From assembly GCA_009861545.1 (NCBI GenBank), contig VXME01000019.1:1-35291 (forward strand): a stretch of 35,291 nucleotides of DNA, given 5' to 3'. Position 1 is the stretch's first letter; every line of letters begins with the position of its first letter. A program made the position numbers and the translations under genes. This document shows positions 1 through 8,413 of this stretch, piece by piece. Source of the DNA: Acidobacteriota bacterium. Lineage in GTDB: Bacteria; Acidobacteriota; Vicinamibacteria; Vicinamibacterales; UBA8438. A model generated the notes under the pieces. That model ran no database searches. It was not told where the DNA came from and was given only the letters and a program-made list of their open reading frames with translations.

Positions 1-2
1 TG

Positions 3-329
3 ACGATGCTGATGGGCAATGCCGTGCTCGGATTCCCGTTCGGCCGGTTTCGCCCCTACCTGGTCGGCGGCCTGGGCTGGCTCCGGAAGGAGGTCCTCGG
101 CAACGGCGCCACCGCGCGCACCGGAGGCCTCGGGCTGGACCTCGGGGGCGGGATCCTGGGGTTCCTGAGCGGCAGCGTCGGCATCCGCGTGGACCTGCGC
201 TACGTGCGCAGCGTGACCGAGGAGGATCTCGACACGATCCGCGCACCTGACAGTCTCGGCTTCGCCGATTTCCTCACCGAGGACATCTCCTTCTGGCGCG
301 CGTCCACCGGGCTGGCCATTCGCTTCTAG
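3..329 (+). CDS. Outer-membrane beta-barrel protein, C-terminal part (5' end outside window)
   Basis: The reading frame is open from the first complete codon of the window, so the true start probably lies upstream; an internal ATG occurs at 6. The ~108 visible residues alternate hydrophobic and polar positions with many glycines (FGRFRPYLVGGLGWL, GLGLDLGGGILGFL) and end in an aromatic-rich strand finishing at ...GLAIRF. A terminal Phe is the classic BAM-recognised end of an outer-membrane barrel. This resembles the C-terminal half of small OmpA/OmpW-like 'outer membrane protein beta-barrel domain' proteins. Ligand and role cannot be told. It stops 10 bases before pheA, so the two may be co-transcribed. 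Confidence 0.6.
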   Translation, partial: TMLMGNAVLGFPFGRFRPYLVGGLGWLRKEVLGNGATARTGGLGLDLGGGILGFLSGSVGIRVDLRYVRSVTEEDLDTIRAPDSLGFADFLTEDISFWRASTGLAIRF

Positions 330-339
330 GAAGTCGACC

Positions 340-1164
340 ATGCGCATCGCCTATCAGGGGGAGCCGGGGGCCTACAGCGAAGCCGCCGCCCTGCGCTTCA
401 ACCCCAACGCCGATCCGTTGCCGCGGCCGTCTTTCGACGACGTGTTCAACGCCGTCGCCAAGGGGGAGGCGACGCACGGCATCCTGCCCATCGAGAACAC
501 CATCGGGGGCAGCATCCACCGCAACTACGACCTGCTCCTCGAGCACGAGCTGCCGATCGTCGCCGAGGTCAAGCAGCCCATCGTGCACCACCTGCTCGTC
601 CGGGAGGGGACGCGCCTGGAGGACGTGCGCAAGGTCTATTCGCATCCGCAGGGGTTGGCGCAGTGCGAGCGCTTCCTGCGCACCCTCGATGGGGTGGAGA
701 TGGCGCCCACCTACGACACCGCCGGCAGCGCCAAGATGATCAAGGAGCAGGACCTCGACGGCTGCGCCGCCATCGCCTCCGAGCGGGCGGCCGAGGTGTT
801 CGGGCTCACCATCCTCAGGACCGGCGTCCAGGACTTCGCGGACAACTGCACGCGGTTCCTGATCGTCAGCCGCGATCCGGCGCCGCTCGGCACGCCCGAC
901 AAGACCACTATCGTCTTCACGGTGTCCAACGGTCCGGGCGCGCTGTTCAAGGCGCTGAGCGTCTTCGCGCTGCGCGACATCGACCTGGCCAAGCTGGAAT
1001 CGCGGCCGATTCCGGACAAGCCCTTCGAATACCTCTTCTACGCCGACGTCGCCGCGAACCGCAACGACCTGCGCTGCGCGAGGGCGCTGATGCACCTGGC
1101 CGAGTTCGCACCGTCGCTGCGGACGCTGGGGTCGTACCGGGCGTGGAGAGAGCCCGAGGCATAG
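340..1164 (+). CDS. pheA: Prephenate dehydratase (monofunctional)
   Basis: Converts prephenate to phenylpyruvate in phenylalanine synthesis; cytosolic. The 274 residues match the usual monofunctional enzyme: a catalytic PDT domain (about 1-180) opening with YQGEPGAYSEAAA and containing GILPIENTIGGS, and the catalytic T171-R172-F173 motif in NCTRFLIVS. A C-terminal ACT domain (about 188-270) carries GPGALFKAL and the phenylalanine-binding E220-S221-R222-P223 motif, so feedback inhibition by Phe is expected. The ATG at 340 has a good Shine-Dalgarno (aggaag, 328-333) at six bases. No chorismate mutase domain is fused. It faces the TetR gene tail to tail. Confidence 0.96.
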   Translation: MRIAYQGEPGAYSEAAALRFNPNADPLPRPSFDDVFNAVAKGEATHGILPIENTIGGSIHRNYDLLLEHELPIVAEVKQPIVHHLLVREGTRLEDVRKVYSHPQGLAQCERFLRTLDGVEMAPTYDTAGSAKMIKEQDLDGCAAIASERAAEVFGLTILRTGVQDFADNCTRFLIVSRDPAPLGTPDKTTIVFTVSNGPGALFKALSVFALRDIDLAKLESRPIPDKPFEYLFYADVAANRNDLRCARALMHLAEFAPSLRTLGSYRAWREPEA

Positions 1165-1172
1165 CAGGGCTC

Positions 1173-1203
1173 GTCCGCGTCGGCGCCGTGCAGCGGCGCG
1201 GAC
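1173..1203. terminator. Possible bidirectional hairpin between convergent genes
   Basis: GTCCGCG (1173-1179) pairs with CGCGGAC (1197-1203), and CCG/CGG pair inside around a TGCAG loop. It lies exactly between the ends of pheA and the convergent TetR gene, where a shared terminator would be expected. There is no T tract on either strand, so an intrinsic terminator is not proven. Confidence 0.3.
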
Positions 1204-1209
1204 TACCGG

Positions 1210-1935
1210 TCAGTTCGAGACACCCGGTTCGGACGACGTGCCCGAGCCCGCACCGCGCAGCCCGTCCAGCAGGAACCGCGCGTAGAGCTCGACGACTTCC
1301 TCGTCGCGTGCGTCGGGGCCGACGCGGTACAGCTTGGTGTGAATGGCGTGCTGTACGGGCGCGGCCAGCAGCGCGCCGGAGAGCAGCATCGGGTCACCCT
1401 GCAGAAAAACGCCTTCCGCCTGGCGGCGAGCGATGTACCGCTCCAGGAACTCGAAGAGCGGGGACTTCCGCACCTGCTCCCACATGTGCCGGTTGGCCGA
1501 CTCGTCCTGGTCGAGCCACGCGTACATCAGCATGCGGTGCAGGTCACGGTCCTGCTGGTACCCCATGAGCATCGCCCTGCCAACGGCCCGCAACAGCTCT
1601 TCGTCCTCGCGCCTGTCGGCGAGGTCCTCCAGCATGGTGACGAACTGCTCCGTGCCGACGCCGGTGCGCTGCCGGAAGGCGGCGATGTACAGATCTTCCT
1701 TCGAAGGGAAGTGCCGGAAGATGGTGGCCTCGCTGATCCCCGCGGCGTCGGCGATGGCCCGGGTGGTGGCGCCGCGGAAGCCCCGCTGCCCAAAGATCGA
1801 TATCGCGACCTCGATGAGCTGCGCCCGTCGCTCGGTCCCGGGCAATCGCTTGCGGCGTGCCGCACCCGATTCACTCGTTGCGAGCGTGGCGGTGGAGTCT
1901 GCAGGTAACGTGCTCACGGCATGAGAGTGTAGCAA
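1210..1935 (-). CDS. TetR/AcrR-family transcriptional regulator
   Basis: A 241-residue one-component repressor. The N-terminal TetR DNA-binding domain (about 35-85) is clear: RRAQLIEVAISIFGQRGF, then the helix-turn-helix TTRAIADAAGISEATIFRHF and PSKEDLYIAAF. The C-terminal part is the usual helical ligand/dimer domain, and its ligand is unknown. The frame opens at a TTG (1935) four bases after the stop of the TonB-receptor gene on the same strand; a GTG at 1917 is an alternative start and neither has a well-spaced Shine-Dalgarno. The arrangement points to a receptor-tetR operon. Similar palindromes upstream of the receptor and of the DUF1592 gene are good candidates for its operators (inference). 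Confidence 0.93.
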   Translation of the reverse strand: MLHSHAVSTLPADSTATLATSESGAARRKRLPGTERRAQLIEVAISIFGQRGFRGATTRAIADAAGISEATIFRHFPSKEDLYIAAFRQRTGVGTEQFVTMLEDLADRREDEELLRAVGRAMLMGYQQDRDLHRMLMYAWLDQDESANRHMWEQVRKSPLFEFLERYIARRQAEGVFLQGDPMLLSGALLAAPVQHAIHTKLYRVGPDARDEEVVELYARFLLDGLRGAGSGTSSEPGVSN

Positions 1936-1939
1936 GCTC

Positions 1940-3528
1940 CTAGAACTGCCACTGCGTGCCGAACGACAGCGCGCGGCCGTCCTGGATGACGGTCGGCCGG
2001 TCGTAGTCGGGGCTGAACACGCCGCCCCCGCCGAAGAACTGATTCCGGGCCGTGACCGCGGCCTTGTTGAAGATGTTGCTGGCGGTCATGAACAGCCGCA
2101 ACCGGGATGCGCCGACGTTGACGTCCTTGATGAAGCGCACCAGCAGCGTGGTGGTGGCGTCGTAGAACTGCGTGCCCGGCTCGATCAGCTCCACGTTCGT
2201 CGTTCCGTCTGCATCGGGGTTGATGAGGGGACGGCCGATATCGGCCGCGTCGAGGCGCCATCTTGCCTCGCGGTGTCCTCCCGAGAACATCTGGAAGAGG
2301 CCGGAGATCATCGTGTCGAAGGGCAACGGCACCGCGCCGAACAGCTTGCCCATGGGCCGGTAGGGCTCGCTCCATTCGCAGTACCGCAGGCCGTTCGGGT
2401 TGTCCAGGCGCCCAGAGGTGCAGAAGGACTGTTGGTTCGCGCCTGCGGTGAAGCTCGCGTTCATGAAGCCGCCGCGCGGCAGCCGGCCGTCGACGATGAC
2501 CTCGAACCCGTTCCAGGTCCGCCAGTCGTCCGGGGCCAGGGTCATCAGTTGCTCGCCCGTCGAGTAGGCGAAGTCGGGGTCGGCGAACTCGTACACGGCT
2601 ATCTGCTCGCCGCCGCCGTTCGGCAGGGTCCCGTGGTTCGGCGCGGTGAACGTCACCGGGGCCCAGTCGCTCGCCTCCAGGTTCAGGTTGTCCCGCCAGC
2701 GGAAGCCGGAGTAGCTCCGGCGGTGCCACATCCCGCTGATGGACCAGCCGTCCGCCAATTGCCGCTCGATGCCGCCGGAGTACTCCCAGTTGTGGGTGCG
2801 GGGGGCGTCCGGGTCCAGGGTGACGGCGCTGGTCGGCGTGCCGAAGTTCGGGTTGAAGGAGGGCCCGATCCCTCGTCCGTCAGCAGGCCGATGCCGCCCA
2901 CGAACGAGTTGCGGGAGCCGAGCTGCATGCCGCTCTTGATGCCGTCGACGTGGGGCTGGCTGTCCGGGCCGTCCGATCCGTGGATGACCGCGCCCAGTGA
3001 CTCGCTGTTCCAGTTTCCCTGCACCCCCGGCACGTACTGCATGGCGGTCAGCACGTTGGCCGAGCCGGGCAGCGTGTTGATCTCCTCGGTGGTCAGCACC
3101 GTCTGCTGACGGTTGCTCACGACGTCGACCAGCGGAGCCACGCCGGTGACCATCACCGTCTCCTCGAGTCCGCCGACCTCGAGCCGCGCGTCGACCGGCG
3201 CCACGAAGGCGCCCGTCAGCACGACGCCTTCGCGCACGACGCGCCGGAATCCCGGGAGCGTGAACGTTACGGAGTAGGCGCCCGGCGGCAGCGTGATGAA
3301 ACGGTAGTTGCCCGCGCTGTCCGTGAAGACCGTGCGTACCTGCTCGATCAGGGCGGGGCTGCGCGCCTCGACCGTCACGCCGGGTAGCGCCGCCTCGGTC
3401 TCGTCGACGACCCTTCCCGTGATGCCGGCCTGGTCCTGGGCATGCGCCGTGACCGGCGCCGCGGCGGCGCCGGCCAGCAGCAGCACCGAAACCAGAGAAA
3501 TCGATGTTCCCCTCCGCCGCAGTCGCAT
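1940..3528 (-). pseudogene. TonB-dependent receptor with large internal deletion and frameshift
   Basis: The 5' half encodes a signal peptide (MRLRRRGTS... ending VTAHAQ), a carboxypeptidase-regulatory-like domain (ITGRVVDETEAALPGVTV ... GNYRFITLPPGAYSV) and the start of the plug (TLPGSANVLTAMQYVPGVQG, HVDGIKSG). At about 2865-2885 the frame changes. The downstream frame resumes with IGPSFNPNFGT ... NWEYSGGIERQLADGW and runs to a normal barrel end (GTQWQF). About 530 residues are represented, against roughly 1000-1200 in this receptor class, so most of the plug and early barrel is missing. ATG 3528 is preferred over 3576 because it has GAGGAGG just upstream and begins a proper signal peptide. 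Either a real deletion or a local misassembly explains this. Confidence 0.82.
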
Positions 3529-3550
3529 GTTCGCCTCCTCGCTAAAGTAC

Positions 3551-3566
3551 GTGAGCGAATACTCAC
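3551..3566. promoter_or_regulatory. Candidate TetR operator upstream of the TonB receptor
   Basis: GTGAGCGAATACTCAC is a palindrome with perfect 5-bp arms (GTGAG/CTCAC), preceded by GTAC. It ends 23 bases upstream of the receptor ATG (3528). The same 11-mer GTACGTGAGCG recurs at 4417-4427 before the DUF1592 gene. Size and position suit a TetR operator; binding is inferred. Confidence 0.55.
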
Positions 3567-3576
3567 TTCTCGGCAC

Positions 3577-3587
3577 GTGAGTATCAC
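3577..3587. promoter_or_regulatory. Secondary palindrome next to the receptor operator
   Basis: GTGAGTATCAC has perfect GTGA/TCAC arms and repeats the GTGAGTAT half-site found on the minus strand of the 3551-3566 palindrome, so it may be an auxiliary binding site. Confidence 0.35.
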
Positions 3588-3698
3588 ACCCGCGACAAGA
3601 GGGCGCAACCCCGACAATCTCGTGTGCCGCGGAGCGGCACGAGGGGGCGCTTGCGGCAAACGGGCCATCTGGTCAGAATGGTCCTGCGGGGGCGGACG

Positions 3699-3899
3699 AT
3701 GCAGCACGGAAGTGAACGACTCGCGCTGGCCGATCTGGAGCCGGATCCGGTCATCGAGCTGTACAAGCGAGATGTCGATCGCAGCCTGATCCGCGAGCAG
3801 TTACGCCGTTCGGTCGACGAGAGAGTGCGCAACATGATCTCCGCCCTCCGATTTACCGAAGCGCTTCGAGAAGCCGCCCGCCGGCAACAGGCCCCGTGA
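3699..3899 (+). CDS. Small partner protein of a nucleotidyltransferase module (antitoxin-like)
   Basis: A 66-residue acidic/basic helical protein: LADLEPDPVIELYKRDVDRSLIREQ, then RRSVDERVRNMISALRF. I recognise the 'DPVIE-YKRDVDR-LIRE-L' pattern as typical of small proteins encoded directly before stand-alone nucleotidyltransferases, but no biochemical function is known to me. The frame continues upstream to an ATG at 3624. The ATG at 3699 is chosen because the sequence between is Arg-rich and unconserved in style, and gggggcgg precedes 3699. Its stop overlaps the GTG of the next gene (GTGA), implying coupled translation and fixed stoichiometry, as in toxin-antitoxin pairs. Confidence 0.65.
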   Translation: MQHGSERLALADLEPDPVIELYKRDVDRSLIREQLRRSVDERVRNMISALRFTEALREAARRQQAP

Positions 3900-4381
3900 C
3901 GGACTTCGAAGGGCTGATTCGCCGCCTGGGCGCCGCCGACGTCCGGTTCGTGCTGATCGGTGGGTTCGCCGGCACCATTCTGGGCTCGCCGCGGACCACG
4001 GTGGACCTCGACATCGCTTACGCCCGCGACGAGGAGAATCTTGCTCGCCTCGCGAGCGCCCTCGAACCGCTCCTGCCGAGATTGCGGGGAGCGCCGCCGG
4101 GACTGCCGTTCGTGCTCGACGTCGCGACTCTGGCCCGAGGACTGAACTTCACGTTGACTACCACGCTGGGCGACCTCGACCTGCTCGGCGACGTGACCGG
4201 CGGCGGCGGCTACGCGGACCTGCTCCCCCACACCCACAGGATCCGGGTCTTCGGTACCGAGATTGCGGTGGTCACTCTCGAGCAGTTGATTCGACTGAAA
4301 CGAGCGATGGGACGGCCCAAGGATCTGGCCGCGCTGGCGGAGCTCGAGGCACTGCTCGAAGAGCAGAGTCGGGAGCCGTGA
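3896..4381 (+). CDS. Nucleotidyltransferase-fold protein (toxin-antitoxin-like)
   Basis: 161 residues starting at a GTG that overlaps the previous stop. The N-terminal core VRFVLIGGFAGTILGSPRTTVDLDI has the polymerase-beta nucleotidyltransferase signature: GG at the end of a strand, then S-x-R-T-T-x-D-L-D with the two metal-binding aspartates. The tail (VTLEQLIRLKRAMGRPKDLAALAEL) is typical of AbiEii/MNT-like proteins. Such enzymes transfer nucleotides to tRNA or proteins and act as toxins or, in the MNT-HEPN class, as antitoxins that modify the partner; which applies here cannot be told. The pair lies between the receptor and the DUF1592 gene and looks like an inserted cassette. Confidence 0.75.
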   Translation: MTDFEGLIRRLGAADVRFVLIGGFAGTILGSPRTTVDLDIAYARDEENLARLASALEPLLPRLRGAPPGLPFVLDVATLARGLNFTLTTTLGDLDLLGDVTGGGGYADLLPHTHRIRVFGTEIAVVTLEQLIRLKRAMGRPKDLAALAELEALLEEQSREP

Positions 4382-4420
4382 GTGCGGCTTGCCCGCACGG
4401 CGCCGAGACTGTTACCGTAC

Positions 4421-4436
4421 GTGAGCGTTTGCTTAC
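4421..4436. promoter_or_regulatory. Candidate TetR operator upstream of the DUF1592 operon
   Basis: GTGAGCGTTTGCTTAC is a near-perfect palindrome (GTgAGC / GCTtAC around GTTT), 58 bases before the chosen ATG at 4495. With its GTAC prefix it shares 11 identical bases with the site at 3547-3557. A further half-site GTACGTG lies at 4474-4480. Confidence 0.55.
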
Positions 4437-4494
4437 ATGTCGCCGCGACTCTGGTTTCGTCGACCGCCGGAGCGTACGTGGTAGGGGAGCAGGC

Positions 4495-6948
4495 ATGAAC
4501 CGAAGTCGCACATTCTGTCTGGCGCTTCTGCTCGCGGGACTGGTGCCGGCCGCCGCCGCCGCCCAGTCGTTCGAGGCGGACGTGAGGCCGCTGGTCGAGA
4601 CCTCCTGTCTCGCGTGTCACGGCGCGCGGACGGTGACGCCGCTCGACATCGGCAGCCTCGGCTATGACCTGAGCAACCGCGAGACGTTCGGCGCCTGGGA
4701 GCGCATCTACGAGCGGGTGCACGACGGCGAGATGCCGCCCCGCACCGCCCGGCAGCCCGATCCGGCGGTGGTGGAGACGGCGCTCGGGTCGCTGAAGCAG
4801 GCCCTCGTCGACGGCAACCTCACCGCCCGCAACGGCCTGCGCACCCCGCTGCGGCGCCTCACGCGGCTCGAGTACGCCTACACCATTGCGGACCTGCTGC
4901 ACGTCGACGAGGCGGTCGGCCTGGACCTGTCCCAGACGCTGCCGGCCGAGGCCGATTCCGGCGGCTTCGATACGGTGGCGGCCAACCAGAGCATGTCGCC
5001 GCTGCACGTGCGGGCCTACCTCGAGGCGGCCGACCGGGCCCTGGACGCGGCGCTCCGCACGGGGCCGCGCCCGGATCCGGTCGAGCACCGAATCGAGTAC
5101 GTCGACTCGCAGTACCTGCCGTTCATCGAGCACGCGGAGGCCCTGGGCCTCGGCATCGTCAAGAAGGTGGACGACGCCTTCGTCGCGTTCTTCGACTTCG
5201 GCTCGACCTACACGTTCCACAGCGGCACGGAGGGATTCGTGGCGTCGGCCCCGGGCCGCTACCGCGTCACCGTGGACGCCTATCCGTACCAGGCGGAGAC
5301 GCCGGTCACGGCGACCGTGTACCGCGGGAAGATGGCGGGCGTGGCGGCGTCGCTCGACGAGCTGATCGGCGTCTTCGACCTGGAGGGGCCGCGGGCCGTC
5401 GAGCTCACGCCGTACCTGCGTCCGGGCGACCTGATCGGGCTCTCGGTCGCCGATCTCGACGTGCCGCCGGGGGCCGAGTCTTCCCTGCAGCCGGTCGATG
5501 GCGATCCCTCCAAGGGCTACGGCGGCATGAAGGACTATCCCGGAGAGGGCATCGCGTTCCGGACGCTGACCATCGAGGGGCCGCTCCTCGACTCGGACGT
5601 CTGGCCGCCGGCAAGCACGCTGCAGCTCCTCGCGGGCGTAGAGTTCGACGACGCGGGCGAGATTCTCCTGACGAAGACGCCCTACCAGCACGTCCTCGAC
5701 GTCGTGGCCGATTTCGCACCCCGCGCGTTCCGCCGGCCGCTGGCCCCCGGCGAGCTGGAGTCGTACGCCAGCCTCGCCGCGCCGCTGCTCGAGGACGGGC
5801 GGCCTTTCGTCGAGGCGGTCCGGGTGCCGTTGCGCGCCGTTCTCAGCGCGCCCGCCTTCCTGTTCCAGGCGGGTGACGCGGGGACGCTCGACGACTTCGC
5901 CCTGGCCTCGCGCCTGTCGTACTTCCTGTGGCGCAGCATGCCGGACGACGAGCTGCTCGCGGCGGCGCGCGCGGGCCGGCTCTCGGATCTGGGGGCGCTC
6001 GCGGCGCAGGTCGACCGGATGCTCGACGATGCCCGGTCGGCGCGTTTCGTGCGGGACTTCGCCGGTCAGGCCTTCCGGCTCTACGAGCTGCGGGCGACCA
6101 GCCCGGACGCCGGGCTCTACCCCGAGTACGACGACCGGCTCGGACAGGCGATGGCGCAGGAGACCGAATTGTTCCTCGCCGAGCTGATCGCGGAGAACCG
6201 CGGCGTGGATCACCTGATCGACGCCGACTTCACCTTCGTCAACCGCCGCCTTGCGCAGCACTACGGCCTGCAGGAGGTCGCCGGGCAGCAGATGCGCCGT
6301 GTCTCCCTGCCGGCGGACAGTCCCCGCGGCGGGTTGCTGACGCAGGCCAGCGTGCTGAAGGTGACGGCGAACGGGACGACGACTTCGCCGGTCCCGCGCG
6401 GCAACTTCGTGCTGGCGAACCTGCTCGGGAAGCCCCCGGCCCCGCCGCCGCCCGGCATCGAGGGGCTGGAGCCCGATACGCGGGGCACGACGACGATCCG
6501 TGAGTTGCTGACGGCGCATCGTGCGAATCCGGTCTGCGCGAATTGCCACCGCCGGATCGACCCGCCCGGATTCGCGCTGGAGGCGTTCGATCCGATCGGC
6601 GGGTTCCGGACGCGCTACCGGGCCGCCGGCGGCGAGACGACGTTCGGCGACTTCACGGTGCCCCTCCCGTACGTCGACGGCCCGGCGGTCGACGCCAGCG
6701 GGGTCACCCCGGCGGGCGAGGCCTTTGCCGGCATCGAGGAATACAAGCGCCTGATGCTGAAGAACGACGTCGAGCAGGTGGCCCGCCACCTGACCTCGCA
6801 GTTCCTGGCGTATGCCACCGGCGCCGAGATCGAGTTCGCCGACCGCGACACGGTGGAGCGGGTCGTCGCACGGATCGACGACGACGGTTATCCGATTCGG
6901 ACCATGATTCACGAGGTCGTGCAGAGCGATCTCTTCAGGAGCCGCTAG
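4495..6948 (+). CDS. DUF1587/DUF1592/DUF1588/DUF1585 haem protein (planctomycete-type cytochrome c)
   Basis: An 817-residue exported protein. The signal peptide ends near PAAAAAQS, and a cytochrome-c-like module follows with C38-x2-C41-H42. Then come DUF1587 (RLTRLEYAYTIADLL), a DUF1595-like segment (APRAFRRPLAPGELE), DUF1592 (LASRLSYFLWRSMPDDEL ... DFTFVNRRLAQHYGL), DUF1588 (RGGLLTQASVLKVTANGT) with a second haem motif C681-x2-C684-H685 in the conserved CHRRIDPPGFALEAFD, and DUF1585 at the end. These proteins are always linked to DUF1552 partners in Acidobacteria and Planctomycetes; a redox role in periplasmic polymer or secondary-compound breakdown is suspected but unproven. ATG 4495 is chosen for the signal peptide and ggggagc upstream. 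The DUF1552 gene follows at two bases. Confidence 0.92.
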   Translation: MNRSRTFCLALLLAGLVPAAAAAQSFEADVRPLVETSCLACHGARTVTPLDIGSLGYDLSNRETFGAWERIYERVHDGEMPPRTARQPDPAVVETALGSLKQALVDGNLTARNGLRTPLRRLTRLEYAYTIADLLHVDEAVGLDLSQTLPAEADSGGFDTVAANQSMSPLHVRAYLEAADRALDAALRTGPRPDPVEHRIEYVDSQYLPFIEHAEALGLGIVKKVDDAFVAFFDFGSTYTFHSGTEGFVASAPGRYRVTVDAYPYQAETPVTATVYRGKMAGVAASLDELIGVFDLEGPRAVELTPYLRPGDLIGLSVADLDVPPGAESSLQPVDGDPSKGYGGMKDYPGEGIAFRTLTIEGPLLDSDVWPPASTLQLLAGVEFDDAGEILLTKTPYQHVLDVVADFAPRAFRRPLAPGELESYASLAAPLLEDGRPFVEAVRVPLRAVLSAPAFLFQAGDAGTLDDFALASRLSYFLWRSMPDDELLAAARAGRLSDLGALAAQVDRMLDDARSARFVRDFAGQAFRLYELRATSPDAGLYPEYDDRLGQAMAQETELFLAELIAENRGVDHLIDADFTFVNRRLAQHYGLQEVAGQQMRRVSLPADSPRGGLLTQASVLKVTANGTTTSPVPRGNFVLANLLGKPPAPPPPGIEGLEPDTRGTTTIRELLTAHRANPVCANCHRRIDPPGFALEAFDPIGGFRTRYRAAGGETTFGDFTVPLPYVDGPAVDASGVTPAGEAFAGIEEYKRLMLKNDVEQVARHLTSQFLAYATGAEIEFADRDTVERVVARIDDDGYPIRTMIHEVVQSDLFRSR

Positions 6949-6950
6949 CG

Positions 6951-8324
6951 ATGACTCTCACGCGACCTCTCGATCGGCGCACGTTCCTGCGGGCCTCCGG
7001 CGTGGCCCTGGGGTTGCCGCTGCTCGAATCGATGGCGCCGGCGCTGGCCCGCGCCGCCGCCGTCGAGGCGCCGCGGCGGCTGGTGACCGTCTGCAGCACG
7101 CTGGGACTCTATTCGTCGTCGTGGTTCCCGCGGACCGCCGGCGCCGGCTACGAGGCGACCGAGTACCTGCGCCTCATCGACGAGCACCGCTCGCGGTACA
7201 CGCTGTTCTCCGGCTTCTCGCACGAGGAGCAGAGCGGCCGCCAGCCGCACAACTCCGAGATTACCTGGCTGACCGCGGCGCGGCGTCCCGGGCTCGACGG
7301 CTTCCGCAACACGGTGTCGCTCGACCAGGCGGCGGCGGACCACCTCGGCTACGTGACCCGCTTCCCGTCCGTGGTGCTCGGGACGCTGAGTCCGCAGAGC
7401 CAGTCCTTCACCACGAGCGGCGCGATGGTGCCGGCCGAGACCAGTCCGGCCAACCTGTTCAAGCGGCTGTTCCTGCAGGGCACGCCGGAGGAGGTCGAGC
7501 GCGAGGCGCAGAGCCTCAACGACGGCGGCAGCATCCTCGATCGCCTGAAGTCGCAGACCGCGACGCTGCGCCGGCGCGTCAGCGCGGCCGACCAGCGCAA
7601 GCTGGACGCCTACTTCGACGCGGTGCGGGCGGCCGAGCAGGAGCTCACCGAGGTGCAGGCGTGGCTCGACCGGCCGAAACCGGCGGTCGACGAGGAGCCG
7701 CCGACCGACATCCCGGACCCCGCCGACCTCATCGGCCGCATCCGGCTGCAGTTGCGCATGATTCCGTTGATCATCGAGACGGATTCGTCGCGCGTGGTCA
7801 GCATGATGATCCACGACCACGGCGCCGTGCCGCAGGTCCAGGGCGTGAGCGTCGATCAGCACAACCTGTCGCACCACGGTCAGGACGAGACGAAGATCGC
7901 GCAGTTGAAGCGGGTCGAGACCGAGATCGTCCGGGCCTTCGGCGACCTGCTGACCGACCTGCAGGCGCGCGGCGACGCCAGCGGCTCGCTGCTCGACAAG
8001 ACCGCGGTCCTGTTCGGCAGCAACCTCGGCAACGCCAACGCGCACACGCCGGTCGACCTGCCGATCCTGCTCGCCGGGGGCGGCTTCGCGCACGGGCAGC
8101 ACATCGTGCACGAGGGCGAGCACAACGCCCCGCTGTGCAACCTGTTCGTGACGTTGCTGCAGGGTATGGGGGTGGAGACCGACGCGTTCGGCCAGAGCAC
8201 CGGGACTCTCACTGGTCGTGACGGCCGGACGTGGCTTGCCCGCGTAGCCGGCGCCGGACACGGTCCAGACTTCGCCGCGGGTCACGCCTGTCCACGGTCC
8301 GAAATCGCGTCGATGAACGCTTGA
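6951..8324 (+). CDS. DUF1552 protein with Tat-type signal
   Basis: 457 residues, starting two bases after the DUF1592 stop (operon). The N-terminus has a twin-arginine signal: DRRTFLRASGVALGLPLLES. Conserved DUF1552 features follow, such as LFSGFSHEE, HNSEITWLTAA and the late GSNLGNANAHTPVDLPILLAGGGF block, which resembles the alkaline-phosphatase-like fold of DUF1501/DUF1552 proteins. It is expected to be exported folded to the periplasm and to work with the upstream haem protein; substrate unknown. The usual family C-terminus is near STGTLTG. Here about 35 further residues (RDGRTWLARV...) follow, without resemblance to the family, probably from loss of the native stop. Confidence 0.9.
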   Translation: MTLTRPLDRRTFLRASGVALGLPLLESMAPALARAAAVEAPRRLVTVCSTLGLYSSSWFPRTAGAGYEATEYLRLIDEHRSRYTLFSGFSHEEQSGRQPHNSEITWLTAARRPGLDGFRNTVSLDQAAADHLGYVTRFPSVVLGTLSPQSQSFTTSGAMVPAETSPANLFKRLFLQGTPEEVEREAQSLNDGGSILDRLKSQTATLRRRVSAADQRKLDAYFDAVRAAEQELTEVQAWLDRPKPAVDEEPPTDIPDPADLIGRIRLQLRMIPLIIETDSSRVVSMMIHDHGAVPQVQGVSVDQHNLSHHGQDETKIAQLKRVETEIVRAFGDLLTDLQARGDASGSLLDKTAVLFGSNLGNANAHTPVDLPILLAGGGFAHGQHIVHEGEHNAPLCNLFVTLLQGMGVETDAFGQSTGTLTGRDGRTWLARVAGAGHGPDFAAGHACPRSEIASMNA

Positions 8325-8413
8325 TCGTCCTGTTCCTGCGCGCTCCCGGCCACGGCGCCCGATTGGCGGTGAGCCTCGGCACGAAAGGCTGCGGTTCTGC
8401 GGAACGCAAGGCG

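Noticed and set aside
4210-6912. 900-codon open frame on the minus strand opposite the DUF1592 gene
   Set aside because: It mirrors a clearly conserved plus-strand gene. Its Arg/Gly/Val-rich composition is typical of antisense frames in GC-rich DNA and it shows no domain.
7121-8221. Plus-strand frames overlapping the DUF1552 and permease genes in the third frame
   Set aside because: Arg/Ala/Gly-rich translations of GC-rich codons; the overlapped genes carry all the conserved motifs.
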